Positions 30,687 through 39,514 of a stretch of 64,000 bases of DNA are shown one piece after another. The DNA is from Zobellella endophytica (GTDB lineage: Bacteria > Pseudomonadota > Gammaproteobacteria > Enterobacterales > Aeromonadaceae), in NCBI RefSeq assembly GCF_003012775.1, contig NZ_PXYG01000005.1, positions 44,889 to 108,888 of the forward strand, written 5' to 3'. Positions within the stretch are counted from its first letter, which is position 1. Each line of letters starts with the position of its first letter. The position numbers and the translations under genes were made by a program. Under the pieces are notes generated by a model. It was not told the origin of the DNA. It saw only the letters and a program-made list of their open reading frames with translations, and made no database searches.

Positions 30687-31445
30687 ATGAATTTTCTCTC
30701 TCAGGCGATCGTTTCCAATCCCGAGCCGGACTGGAGCCGGCTGCAGGCCCTGCCCATCTGCGAAACGGATGACCCGCTGGTTCCCCTGGGGCTGGTGCCC
30801 TCGCCGTTGCGGGTTTACCCGGCCTATTTTCATCTGGGAGTGCCCGGCGCCCTGGCGGAATGCTACGTGCGCCGCCCGGTGCTGACCCGGTTGCAGCAGG
30901 CGTCCCGGTTGTTGCCCGCGGGGGTGGAGCTGGTGGTACTGGACGGCTGGCGCCCGCTGGCGGTGCAGCAGTACCTGTTCGATACCCTCACCGGCGCCCT
31001 GCGCGAGCATTATCCCGCGGCCGACCAGGCCGAGCTGCTGGCGCGGGCCCGCCGGTTCGTGGCACCGCCCAGCGCGGATCCGGCCGCGCCCAGCCCGCAC
31101 CTGACCGGTGGCTCCGTCGATGTGGCCTTGTGCGACAGCGAGGGCCGGCTGCTGGACATGGGCACCGAGTTCGACGACATCAGTCCCTGGTCCTACAGCG
31201 CCGCCTTCGAGGCGGTGGTCAAACCCGGCGCGCGGGAAGCGGATATCATCGAAAATCGTCGCCTGCTGCACAGCGTGATGGGCCGGGCCGGCTTTACCAA
31301 TCTGCCCAGCGAGTGGTGGCACTTCGACTACGGCAACCAGTCCTGGGCCTGGTTCAGCCAGGCTCCACAGGCCCGGTTCGGCCCTGTATTTCTGTCCGGC
31401 CTGGGGTCGCGCTGGGCGCATCAGGTCGGGCTGTTCAATCTGTAA
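30687..31445 (+). CDS. D-alanyl-D-alanine dipeptidase (VanX/DdpX type)
   Basis: Zinc dipeptidase of 252 residues. The metal and catalytic motifs are SPHLTGGSVDVAL (His and Asp ligands) and EWWHFDYG (general base Glu and His ligand), with DGWRP holding the transition-state Arg. Family members split D-Ala-D-Ala for resistance (VanX) or nutrient recovery (DdpX). No vanH, vanA or ddp transport genes are nearby, so recovery of D-alanine from wall material is the simpler reading. The ATG at 30687 lacks a strong ribosome site, and an in-frame start at 30594 overlaps the previous gene. Confidence 0.85.
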   Translation: MNFLSQAIVSNPEPDWSRLQALPICETDDPLVPLGLVPSPLRVYPAYFHLGVPGALAECYVRRPVLTRLQQASRLLPAGVELVVLDGWRPLAVQQYLFDTLTGALREHYPAADQAELLARARRFVAPPSADPAAPSPHLTGGSVDVALCDSEGRLLDMGTEFDDISPWSYSAAFEAVVKPGAREADIIENRRLLHSVMGRAGFTNLPSEWWHFDYGNQSWAWFSQAPQARFGPVFLSGLGSRWAHQVGLFNL

Positions 31446-32066
31446 ACCGCTTGCCGCCGGGGCGCGGCTGTTCGCGCTTTCCGTTTAGAGCCTTTTAACT
31501 ATTTTTGTTAATTTGTGTGCCCCGGACCGGTTTCGCCGGCGGGAACGGCGAGCAAGACTGGCTTGGCCATATTTTATACTGATTATGCCCGTATATTCGC
31601 CATGAAAAGCAGGGGCTTTCGCTCGGGTATTGTTAATTACTCTTGTCGTTGTTCACTTTTTAGTAAATGAAAATGTGATGCAGACGGCATAATTGAAAAT
31701 TGTACCGGTGTCGAAACCGGGACAGTTTTGACTTTGTGTAAATTGATGTGGTGTCGATTGAAGCGGGGCTGTAAATGGGTTGTTTTTGTTTTATGTTTTT
31801 AAAAACAATCAGTTGCGCTTCTATTTCGGACCGGGGTATAAGCAGGGAACTCCCCTTGCGGGGGGGTGTTGCCCAGTTGTTAACATTAGGAAGGACTGGT
31901 GATAAGAAATTCTAATCGATAGTCCCACTTGTGCTGGGCCGGATAGCAGAGTAATTTTCCCTGCACTTACCGATCGAACCTGGTTTGATCGTTAATAAAA
32001 AGCCCCTTTACAGGACGATGTGCTGCGACGGCAGTGTCATCCGAAATCAGAACAAAGGACGTTACT
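31446..32066 (+). other. 621-bp gene-free leader before the second AGCS symporter
   Basis: No ORF with coding character is seen, and base composition is clearly more AT-rich than the flanks. The distal part can fold. One hairpin pairs AACTCCCC with GGGG-rich sequence near 31848-31872. CCCA/TGGG pair near 31923-31939. CGATCGAA / TTTGATCG form an eight-bp stem with loop CCTGG near 31970-31990, about 75 bases before the start codon. It looks like a long regulated 5' leader. I could not recognise a known riboswitch core. Confidence 0.45.
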
Positions 32067-33560
32067 ATGAGTGATTTGGTTAACGCGATTAACGGTTATA
32101 TCTGGAGCCTGCCCCTGATCTATTTGTGTCTGGGCGTGGGTCTTTACTTCTCCCTGCGCACCCGCTTCCTGCAAATTCGGCACGTCAAGGAAATGGTGCG
32201 CCTGATGTTCAAGGGCGAGTCTTCCCCCGCCGGTATTTCTTCCTTCCAGGCGCTGGCGCTGTCGCTGTCCGGCCGGGTCGGTACCGGTAACATCGCCGGT
32301 GTGGCCACCGCCATCACCTTCGGTGGCCCCGGCGCCGTATTCTGGATGTGGGTCGTGGCCTTCCTGGGGGCGGGTACCGCCTTCGTGGAATCCACCCTGG
32401 CGCAGATCTACAAGGAAAAAGACGACAACGGACTGTATCGTGGCGGCCCCGCCTACTACATCGAGAAAGGCCTGGGCATGAAGTGGTATGCATGGATCTT
32501 CGCCTTCGCCACCATCATTGGCTGCGGCCTGCTGTTGCCCGGCGTTCAGGCCAACAGTATCGCCTCCGGTATTGAAAACGCCTTCGGCATTCCCACCTCC
32601 GTGTCCGCCGCCGCCGTGGTGGTGCTGCTGGGCCTGATCATCTTCGGTGGGGTCAAGCGTATCGCGCACTTCACCCAGATAGTGGTGCCCTTCATGGCGC
32701 TGGGCTACATCCTGGTGGCGTTCGTGATCATCATCATGAACATCGGCATGCTGCCGGATGTGATCAGCCTGATCGTCGGCAGTGCCTTCGGCCTGAAAGC
32801 CGGTTTCGGCGCCATCCTGGGTCTGGCCATCGAATGGGGCGTGAAGCGCGGCATCTACTCCAACGAAGCCGGCCAGGGCACCGGCCCCCACGCAGCCGCT
32901 GCCGCCGAGGTGTCCCACCCGGCCAAGCAGGGTCTGGTGCAGGGCTTCTCCGTGTATATCGATACCCTGTTCGTCTGTACCGCCACCGCCTTCATGGTGA
33001 TCATCACCGGTGCCTACAACGTCATGGGCAAGGCGGGTGAAACCCTCGTCGAGCAACTGCCGGGCGTATCCGCCGGTCCGGGTTATACCCAGGCGGCGGT
33101 CGAATCCGTGATGCCCGGCTTCGGCAGCATCTTCGTGGCGGTGGCGCTGTTCTTCTTCGCCTTCACCACCATCCTGGCCTACTACTATATCGCCGAAACC
33201 AACGTGGCCTACATCAACCGCAAAGTGCACCGTCCTTGGCTGACCTTTGTGCTCAAGGTCGCGCTGATGGCCTCCGTGGTATACGGTTCCGTCAAGACCG
33301 CCGAACTGGCCTGGGGTCTGGGCGATATCGGGGTGGGCCTGATGGCCTGGCTGAACATCGTCGCCATCCTGCTGCTGCAGAAGCCGGCGCTGGTGGCCCT
33401 GAAAGACTATGAGGCGCAGAAGGCCCAGGGTTTGGACCCGACCTTCGACCCCACCAGGCTGGGCATCAAGAACGCCGACCACTGGGTCAAGGACAAGAAG
33501 GCCAAGTCCGGGTTGGTTGGCGATGAAGTGGTTGCCGACGTCCAGGTGGAACGCAGCTGA
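32067..33560 (+). CDS. AGCS-family sodium:alanine/glycine symporter (second copy)
   Basis: A 497-residue membrane symporter with the AGCS motifs SGRVGTGNIAGVA (residues 69-80), GGPGAVFWMW and NEAGQGTGPHAAAAAEV. It is longer than the first copy and differs at key spots (GQGTGPH against GLGSAPI), so it belongs to another subfamily and may take a different amino acid. A charged C-terminal tail of about 60 residues follows the last helix. The start at 32067 has an AAAGGAC ribosome site. It lies after a long leader and ends at a strong terminator, so it is a single-gene unit. Confidence 0.92.
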   Translation: MSDLVNAINGYIWSLPLIYLCLGVGLYFSLRTRFLQIRHVKEMVRLMFKGESSPAGISSFQALALSLSGRVGTGNIAGVATAITFGGPGAVFWMWVVAFLGAGTAFVESTLAQIYKEKDDNGLYRGGPAYYIEKGLGMKWYAWIFAFATIIGCGLLLPGVQANSIASGIENAFGIPTSVSAAAVVVLLGLIIFGGVKRIAHFTQIVVPFMALGYILVAFVIIIMNIGMLPDVISLIVGSAFGLKAGFGAILGLAIEWGVKRGIYSNEAGQGTGPHAAAAAEVSHPAKQGLVQGFSVYIDTLFVCTATAFMVIITGAYNVMGKAGETLVEQLPGVSAGPGYTQAAVESVMPGFGSIFVAVALFFFAFTTILAYYYIAETNVAYINRKVHRPWLTFVLKVALMASVVYGSVKTAELAWGLGDIGVGLMAWLNIVAILLLQKPALVALKDYEAQKAQGLDPTFDPTRLGIKNADHWVKDKKAKSGLVGDEVVADVQVERS

Positions 33561-33586
33561 CGCCTTACTCTCCATCCCTTGATTGC

Positions 33587-33613
33587 AAAGGCCGGACCCG
33601 TTCCGGCCTTTTT
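33587..33613 (+). terminator. Intrinsic terminator after AGCS symporter
   Basis: Stem AAAGGCCGGA / TCCGGCCTTT with a short loop and a T5 run, about 27 bases after the stop codon. Confidence 0.9.
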
Positions 33614-33744
33614 GTATTCTGGCTCCGACCGGAGCGGGGTTCTGGCTCCAGAGTCCCGCTCCGCTTGCACCTATACTCGGTAATCGATAACGTGAATGTC
33701 GACGCGCAGGGGTACCTGCAGCAACCAGATTGAGGAGAGGCGAG

Positions 33745-35190
33745 ATGGACAGTTCGAACCCACTGTGGCAGACCGGCTGGTATTGCGACGGCCACTGGCG
33801 CCGCACCGATGCCGATTACGACGTCCGCAATCCGGCCAGCGGCGAGGTCATCGCCCGGGTGGCCCGTTGCGGCGCGGCCCAGACCGACGAGGCCATTGCC
33901 GCCGCCGGGCGCGCCCTGGTGGACTGGCGCAAGACCACCGCCAAGGCGCGGGGCGTCATATTGCGGCGCTGGTTCGAGTTGATGATGGCCCATCAGGACG
34001 AACTGGCCGAGCTGATGGTGCTGGAGCAGGGCAAGCCCCTGGCCGAGGCCAGGGGAGAGGTGGTCTACGCCGCCAGTTTCCTGGAGTGGTTCGGGGAAGA
34101 GGCCAAGCGGGCCTACGGCGACACCATCCCCAGTCCCAAGCGGGAGAACCGGCTGTGGGTGACCAAGGAGCCGGTGGGGGTGATCGCCGCCATTACCCCC
34201 TGGAACTTTCCCTTCGCCATGATCACCCGCAAGGTGGGGCCGGCCCTGGCCGCCGGCTGTACCGCCGTGGTCAAGAGCTCGGAAGAAACGCCGTTGTGCG
34301 CCAATGCCCTGGCGGTGCTGGCGGAGCAGGCCGGGGTGCCGCCCGGGGTGCTCAACCTGGTGTCCGGCGACGCCCCGGCTATCGGCGATGCGATGATGGC
34401 GAGCCCCGTGGTGCGCAAGCTGTCCTTTACCGGCTCCACCCGGGTGGGCAAGCTGCTGATGGGCAAGGCGGCGGACACGGTGAAGAAGCTGTCGCTGGAG
34501 CTGGGCGGCAACGCGCCCTTTATCGTGTTCGATGACGCTGATCTGGACGCCGCCATCGCCGGCGCCATGGCGTCCAAGTTCCGCAATACCGGCCAGACCT
34601 GTGTCTGCGTCAACCGTTTCCTGGTGCAGGACGGCATCTACGATGCCTTCGTGACCCGGCTGGCCGAGGCGGCCCAGGCGATGAAGGTGGCGTCCGGGCT
34701 GACCCCCGGTGCCCAGCAGGGGCCGCTGATCAATCCGGCGGCGCTGGACAAGGTTGAACGCCATGTGGCGGACGCGCTGGACAAGGGCGGCCGGCTGGTG
34801 TGCGGCGGTGCCCGCCATGAGCTTGGCGGCACCTTTTATCAGCCGACGGTGATCGCCGAGGCCAATGAGCAGATGATGCTGGCCCAGGAGGAAACCTTCG
34901 GCCCGGTGGCCGCCTGCTTCCGCTTCCGCGACGAGGAGGAGGCGGTGCGCCGCGCCAACGCCACCCCCTTCGGCCTGGCGGCCTACTTTTACACCGGCAA
35001 TATCCAGCGGGTATTCCGGGTATCGGAAGCGCTGGAGTCGGGCATGGTGGGGGTGAACGAAGGCATCATCTCCAACGAGATGTCGCCCTTCGGTGGGGTC
35101 AAGGAGTCGGGCCTGGGTCGGGAGGGCGGCCAACTGGGGCTGGAGGAGTTCCTGGAAACCAAGTACGTCAACCTGGGCAACCTCGGTTGA
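33745..35190 (+). CDS. gabD: NAD(P)-dependent succinate-semialdehyde-type aldehyde dehydrogenase
   Basis: A 481-residue aldehyde dehydrogenase closest to GabD, which oxidises succinate semialdehyde in GABA breakdown. Landmarks are ITPWNFPFAMITRK, SFTGSTRVGK, the general base Glu in LELGGNAPFIVF, the catalytic Cys in NTGQTCVC, and EETFGPV. The C-terminal SPFGGVKESGLGREGG is typical of the succinate-semialdehyde group. The start at 33745 is backed by a GAGGAGAGG site. No GABA transaminase is adjacent, so the exact substrate is inferred from similarity only. Confidence 0.85.
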   Translation: MDSSNPLWQTGWYCDGHWRRTDADYDVRNPASGEVIARVARCGAAQTDEAIAAAGRALVDWRKTTAKARGVILRRWFELMMAHQDELAELMVLEQGKPLAEARGEVVYAASFLEWFGEEAKRAYGDTIPSPKRENRLWVTKEPVGVIAAITPWNFPFAMITRKVGPALAAGCTAVVKSSEETPLCANALAVLAEQAGVPPGVLNLVSGDAPAIGDAMMASPVVRKLSFTGSTRVGKLLMGKAADTVKKLSLELGGNAPFIVFDDADLDAAIAGAMASKFRNTGQTCVCVNRFLVQDGIYDAFVTRLAEAAQAMKVASGLTPGAQQGPLINPAALDKVERHVADALDKGGRLVCGGARHELGGTFYQPTVIAEANEQMMLAQEETFGPVAACFRFRDEEEAVRRANATPFGLAAYFYTGNIQRVFRVSEALESGMVGVNEGIISNEMSPFGGVKESGLGREGGQLGLEEFLETKYVNLGNLG

Positions 35191-35231
35191 GCCGGGTCGC
35201 CTAACCCGGCCGCCCTCGTCGAGGGGCGGCC
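35191..35231 (+). terminator. Two alternative hairpins after gabD
   Basis: GCCGGGT/ACCCGGC (35191-35210) and GGCCGCC/GGCGGCC (35208-35231) share bases and cannot both form. A T6 run follows 14 bases after the second. This could be a terminator. Confidence 0.4.
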
Positions 35232-35355
35232 GCCGACGGTGATTTTTTAGCTGCCCGACTCCCCGTCCCCGTGCGGTCATGATTTTGCGTTAAACTGGAT
35301 TCGATAAGATCCAGTTCTCCGCTATCCGAAGCCGCAAAACGGGAGGCACTGCACC

Positions 35356-37437
35356 ATGACCTCGGAAAAATCGCCCCTTTCATCCACCGTGCTGATACCG
35401 GTATTCATTCCGGCGGTGATCGTCATCGCTCTGATGGTGATCGGGACCATCAGCAATCCGGAGTTGGCCGGGGATATCTTCTCCACCACCCTGGCCTATA
35501 TCACCCGAAGCTTCGGCTGGTTCTACATGCTGTCGGTGGCCATTTTCCTGGTGTTCATTGTCTCCATTGCTTTCAGCCGCTGGGGTAACATCAAGCTGGG
35601 GCCGGATCATGCCGAACCGGAGTACAGCTTTCCGGCCTGGTTTGCCATGCTGTTTTCCGCCGGTTACGGCATCGCATTGCTGTTCTTCGGGGTGGCCGAG
35701 CCGGTGCTGCACTATGCCGCACCGCCGGAAGGGCCGGCGCTGACGGTGGATGCGGCCAGGCAGGCGATGCAGATCGCCTTCTTCCACTGGGGCTTCCACA
35801 TCTGGGCCATCTACGGCCTGGTGGGGCTGGCGCTGGCCTATTTCGCTTTCCGCCACGGCCTGCCGCTGTCGATGCGCTCCACCCTCTATCCGCTCATCGG
35901 CGAGAAGATCCACGGCTCCATGGGCCACGTGGTGGACATCTTTGCCATCCTCGGCACCCTGTTCGGCATCGCCACCACCCTGGGACTGTCGGTGGCCCAG
36001 ATCAACGCCGGCCTCAACTACCTGTGGCCGGACATTCCGGTTAACACCACGGTGCAGATCATCGCCATCGTCGCCATTACCGCCCTGGCCATACTGTCGG
36101 TGGTGGCGGGCATGGACAAGGGGGTGAAGCGGCTGTCCATCCTCAACATGGTGTTGGCCATTGCGCTGGTGCTGTTCGTGTTCGCGGTGGGGCCGACCAT
36201 CTTCATCCTCAACACCTTCATGCAGAACACCGGCAGCTACCTGAGCAACATCGTGGAGCGGACCTTCAACCTGCAGGCCTACACCGCCAGCGACTGGATC
36301 GGCAACTGGACCCTGTTCATCTTCGGCTGGACCATCGCCTGGGCGCCCTTCGTCGGCCTGTTCATCGCCAAGATCAGCCGGGGCCGCACCATCCGCCAGT
36401 TCGTGGTGGGGGTCATGGTGGTGCCGACCATCTTCACCTTCCTGTGGTTTTCGGTGTTCGGTGACACCGCCCTGCACCTGATCATGGTGCAAGGCTACAC
36501 TGCCCTGATCGACGAAGTACAGGCGGATCACGCCATCGCCCTGTTCAAACTGTTCGAGCGGCTGCCGCTGACCTCTATCGTGTCCTTCGTTACAGTCGTG
36601 CTGATCATCACCTTCTTCGTGACTTCGTCCGACTCCGGCTCTCTGGTGATCGACTCCCTGGCCTCCGGCGGTGCCCAGCATACGCCGGTCTGGCAGCGGG
36701 TGTTCTGGGCCTCGACCGAGGGCATAGTGGCCGCCGCCCTGTTGCTGGCCGGCGGCCTGGGCGCCCTGCAGACCGCTTCCATCGTCAGTGCGCTGCCATT
36801 TGCGGTGATCATGCTGATCGCCGCCATCGGCATGTGGCGGGCGCTGATCATCGAGGGCCACCATGAGGTCAGCCTGCAGCAGCATATGCAGCAGCGCCAG
36901 GGCGCCAAGGCCGGACCCGGCTTCTGGAAGAAGCGACTGGCCAACCTGGTGGACTTTCCGCCGCGGGAGACGGTGGAGACCTTCATCCGCACCACCGCCT
37001 ATCAGGCGATGCAGCGGGTGGATCAGGAGCTGGAGCAGCAGGGCTGGGTGGCGGAAGTGGTTTTTGACGAGCACAACTGCCGGGCCCGGTTCGAGGTGTT
37101 CCAGGAAGGCAAGCTGGAGTTTGTCTACGAAATCCGGCTGCGTGGCTACGCCATGCCCGACTTCGCCTTCCCGGAAACCGAGCGGGATCTGGACGGCGAC
37201 GATCACTACTATCGGGCCGAGGTGTTCCTGCGCCGGGGAGGTCAGTCCTATGACGTCTACGGCTACGATCAGCAGGACATCATCAGTGACATCCTCGACC
37301 AGTTCGAAAAGTACCTGCACTTCCTGCACATCTCTCCGGGTATACTGCCGTGGAAGATGGAAGAACACGACGACAGCCTGAAGTCCGGCGACACCGACGC
37401 CGGGGAAGCGCCGGCGGTGTCCGACAGGCCGGCATAG
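35356..37437 (+). CDS. BCCT-family betaine/choline/carnitine transporter, BetT-like
   Basis: A 693-residue transporter with the twelve-helix BCCT core followed by a cytoplasmic domain of about 165 residues, the long form typical of BetT choline carriers. The family signature GWTIAWAPFVGLFIAKISRG and the substrate-region tryptophans (FHWGFHIWAIYGLVG) are seen in separate stretches. The hydrophilic C-terminus (from about 530, with VDFPPRETVETFI) resembles the domain that tunes activity to osmotic strength. It lies near a betaine-type binding lipoprotein, hinting at an osmolyte locus. No bet oxidation genes are in the window. Confidence 0.88.
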   Translation: MTSEKSPLSSTVLIPVFIPAVIVIALMVIGTISNPELAGDIFSTTLAYITRSFGWFYMLSVAIFLVFIVSIAFSRWGNIKLGPDHAEPEYSFPAWFAMLFSAGYGIALLFFGVAEPVLHYAAPPEGPALTVDAARQAMQIAFFHWGFHIWAIYGLVGLALAYFAFRHGLPLSMRSTLYPLIGEKIHGSMGHVVDIFAILGTLFGIATTLGLSVAQINAGLNYLWPDIPVNTTVQIIAIVAITALAILSVVAGMDKGVKRLSILNMVLAIALVLFVFAVGPTIFILNTFMQNTGSYLSNIVERTFNLQAYTASDWIGNWTLFIFGWTIAWAPFVGLFIAKISRGRTIRQFVVGVMVVPTIFTFLWFSVFGDTALHLIMVQGYTALIDEVQADHAIALFKLFERLPLTSIVSFVTVVLIITFFVTSSDSGSLVIDSLASGGAQHTPVWQRVFWASTEGIVAAALLLAGGLGALQTASIVSALPFAVIMLIAAIGMWRALIIEGHHEVSLQQHMQQRQGAKAGPGFWKKRLANLVDFPPRETVETFIRTTAYQAMQRVDQELEQQGWVAEVVFDEHNCRARFEVFQEGKLEFVYEIRLRGYAMPDFAFPETERDLDGDDHYYRAEVFLRRGGQSYDVYGYDQQDIISDILDQFEKYLHFLHISPGILPWKMEEHDDSLKSGDTDAGEAPAVSDRPA

Positions 37438-37460
37438 CAACAAAAGAGGGCGAGCAGGTG

Positions 37461-37490
37461 CCGCACCCCGGGGATGGGGTGCGGATTATT
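37461..37490 (+). terminator. Hairpin between BCCT gene and convergent lipoprotein gene
   Basis: Perfect nine-bp stem CCGCACCCC / GGGGTGCGG with loop GGGGAT, followed by ATTATTG. The T content is low, so efficiency is uncertain. Confidence 0.45.
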
Positions 37491-38235
37491 GATTCAGCAG
37501 TGCTTCCATCGCCGCTTCGGCCTGCTCCCGGCTCAGTTCTCCGGCGCCGGCTTCCGGCTCGGGCCGGGCGACCGCTTCCGGCGCGGGTTGTTGCGCCGCC
37601 TCCAGGACTTGCAGCTTGGCTTCCGCCTCCTGCAAGCGGGCCTGGGCGGCTGCCAGCTCGCTCTGCAACTGGCCGGTGTCCGTCTCCTGCGCTACGGCGG
37701 CGGGCTGGGGCGCACCGGCGGCGGCCTGCCCCGGCACCACGGCGGTTGCGCCGCCCAGCAAGGCCGTGCCGGCGGCCTGGGCCGGCGAGCTCTTCCCGGT
37801 CAGCCAGCCCTGCATGGCCTGGGGCCACACCGCCGCCCGGCCGGTGTGGGATTCGCTGAACACCCTGGTCTGCTCGTCGGTGCTCAGCAGGGCCGCCATC
37901 TGGTTGGTTTCCGAGTTCCATACCAAGCCGGCCTTGTCGGTGTTTTCCAGCGGGCTGTAACGGGACATCAGGTAGAACATGGGGCCTTCCTGCTGCAGTT
38001 CGGTGGCGGTGCGCAGCAGATTGACCGTGGTGTCGTAGTTGGGGCCGAGCAGGCTGGTCATCCGAGTCTTGATCACCGGTTGCTCGAACAGGTTGGTGCT
38101 ATTGGGATCCAGCCCTACCATGGGCTTGAGCAGGGCCCACATCAATTGTCCGGGACCCATGGCCAGCATGGGGGCGACACAGGCCGTCAGGGTAAGGCTG
38201 AGCAGTGCTGCTTTGAGCAGGGTTAACAGACGCAT
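37486..38235 (-). CDS. Putative lipoprotein of unknown function
   Basis: I do not recognise the family. The 249-residue product starts with a lipoprotein signal (LLKAALLSLTLTAC, lipobox LTAC). A soluble domain follows at about 30-165, with ALLKPMVGLDPNSTNLFEQPVI, SLLGPNYDTTVNLL and a block ending in AVWPQAMQGWL. The last third is alanine, glutamine and proline rich with a predicted coiled coil (LQSELAAAQARLQEAEAKLQVLEAA). The start at 38235 begins the signal. The longer frame to 38418 has no signal and covers the SBP promoter region. It is divergent from the betaine-type binding lipoprotein gene. Confidence 0.7.
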   Translation of the reverse strand: MRLLTLLKAALLSLTLTACVAPMLAMGPGQLMWALLKPMVGLDPNSTNLFEQPVIKTRMTSLLGPNYDTTVNLLRTATELQQEGPMFYLMSRYSPLENTDKAGLVWNSETNQMAALLSTDEQTRVFSESHTGRAAVWPQAMQGWLTGKSSPAQAAGTALLGGATAVVPGQAAAGAPQPAAVAQETDTGQLQSELAAAQARLQEAEAKLQVLEAAQQPAPEAVARPEPEAGAGELSREQAEAAMEALLNQ

Positions 38236-38435
38236 CTGAAAATCCAAATAAGGTATTGATAGTAAAGGGTTTACCTGTTCGAGTCCCTGGGTGACCGGGG
38301 GCAGCGACGGGCTGGCGCACGTTAGCATAAATCGGATAAAAAAAAGCCTGGCGGGACAAAAAATTGTGCCGTTATTCATGACCCGGCCACGGTTTTTTGG
38401 CATGCTGCCCGACGCCATACCTGAGGACGAGAACG

Positions 38436-39251
38436 ATGAAAAAATGGGGACTGCTGCTACTGGTTACACTGCTCGGCGCCTGCAAACCGACGCCTCAGCA
38501 GCATATCCGCCTGCTCGGCGGCGACTGGGATCTTGCCCGGGCTACCACCGCCGTGGCCAAGGTGGAACTCGAACGGGCCGGTTATGCGGTAACAGTAGAG
38601 CTGGTCAGCCCGGGTCAGATCTGGTCGCAGTTGGCCCGGAACGAAGCCGATGCCAGTCTGGTGACCTGGTTGCCCGAGGGCAGCCGGGGCCATGCCGAAC
38701 GCTTTTTCGACAAACTACACGATCTGGGGCCAAACGGCCCCGTGCTGACGCTGGGGCTGGTGGTACCCGCCAATGCCGGCATCGACCGCATTGCCGAGCT
38801 GGCCGGCTCCGGCTACGGCCACAACCGGGTGGTGGGCATGATGCCCGGCCACGGCATCATGGCCATGACCGAGCAGGCCCTGGCCCGTTACCGACTGGAT
38901 GAATACGAGCTGCTATCCGGCTCCGGCGAGGCTTACCGTCACCTGGTGCAAACCGTCATCGACGAGCAATTGCCGGTGGTGATCGCCGCCTGGGCGCCGG
39001 AAAGCCGGATGATGAGCGAGCGGCTGAAATGGCTGGCCGATCCCGAGGGCCATTTTCCCGCGACGGAGCGGCCCCATACCCTGATCCGCCGGGGGCTGGA
39101 GCGGGACGCGCCCAAGGCGGTGGAGATATTGGCCGGCCTGCACTGGTCGGCGCAGGACATCGCCTTCCTGCTGGCCGAAGCCGGGCCCGAGCACGACTTT
39201 GCCCTGGCCGCCAACAAATGGCTGCGCCGCGACACCGGTGGCGCCGAGTAA
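38436..39251 (+). CDS. Betaine-type substrate-binding lipoprotein (OpuAC/ProX family)
   Basis: A 271-residue lipoprotein (signal LLLLVTLLGAC) related to quaternary-amine binding proteins of ABC importers. Family-like features are LLGGDWDLARA at the start of the mature domain, EADASLVTWLP, a GIDRIAELAG region and VVIAAWAPESRMM late in the chain. No permease or ATPase gene is adjacent, so it is an orphan that may serve a transporter encoded elsewhere. The start at 38436 is preceded by GAGGACGAGAACG. The longer frame to 38397 is unlikely. Confidence 0.75.
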   Translation: MKKWGLLLLVTLLGACKPTPQQHIRLLGGDWDLARATTAVAKVELERAGYAVTVELVSPGQIWSQLARNEADASLVTWLPEGSRGHAERFFDKLHDLGPNGPVLTLGLVVPANAGIDRIAELAGSGYGHNRVVGMMPGHGIMAMTEQALARYRLDEYELLSGSGEAYRHLVQTVIDEQLPVVIAAWAPESRMMSERLKWLADPEGHFPATERPHTLIRRGLERDAPKAVEILAGLHWSAQDIAFLLAEAGPEHDFALAANKWLRRDTGGAE

Positions 39252-39291
39252 CGGCCACGCCGGCGGGGCGTTACCGCATCGAATACGGCTG

Positions 39292-39351
39292 AGTCCGGTA
39301 AACTGCAATAAACCAGGAAAAAATAACCCCAAAATGGGGCTGTTCCGGACT
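39292..39351. repeat. Nested inverted repeats after the binding-protein gene
   Basis: AGTCCGG (39292-39298) pairs with CCGGACT (39345-39351). Inside it, CCCC/GGGG (39327-39330 and 39336-39339) forms a smaller stem. Read on the minus strand the inner stem is followed by TTATTTTTT, which resembles a terminator for leftward transcription. Confidence 0.45.
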
Positions 39352-39391
39352 ATCTGCTACACTTTTCCTGCCAAATGGAGAGGGCCACGCG

Positions 39392-39514
39392 ATGAAGCAT
39401 AGGAAACCCGGCAACCAGACCGCACTGGAGCCGATGGAGATAATTCCCAGCCCCCAACGGGGCGACATCCCGTCCAGACAATCCCGTCAGTGCCAGCCGA
39501 GGTGGCTACCATGA
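39392..39514 (+). CDS. Possible 40-residue leader ORF
   Basis: ATG at 39392 with a GGAGAGGG ribosome site encodes MKHRKPGNQ through PRWLP. Its stop overlaps the start of the next small gene as ATGA. The product is basic and proline-rich and has no recognisable domain. The case rests on the ribosome site and the overlap, so it could be a coupling leader or chance. Confidence 0.4.
   Translation: MKHRKPGNQTALEPMEIIPSPQRGDIPSRQSRQCQPRWLP

Noticed and set aside
35380-37443. 687-codon minus-strand ORF opposite the BCCT gene
   Set aside because: It is antisense to a membrane transporter and shows the glycine, aspartate and histidine-rich pattern expected from reading helices backwards.
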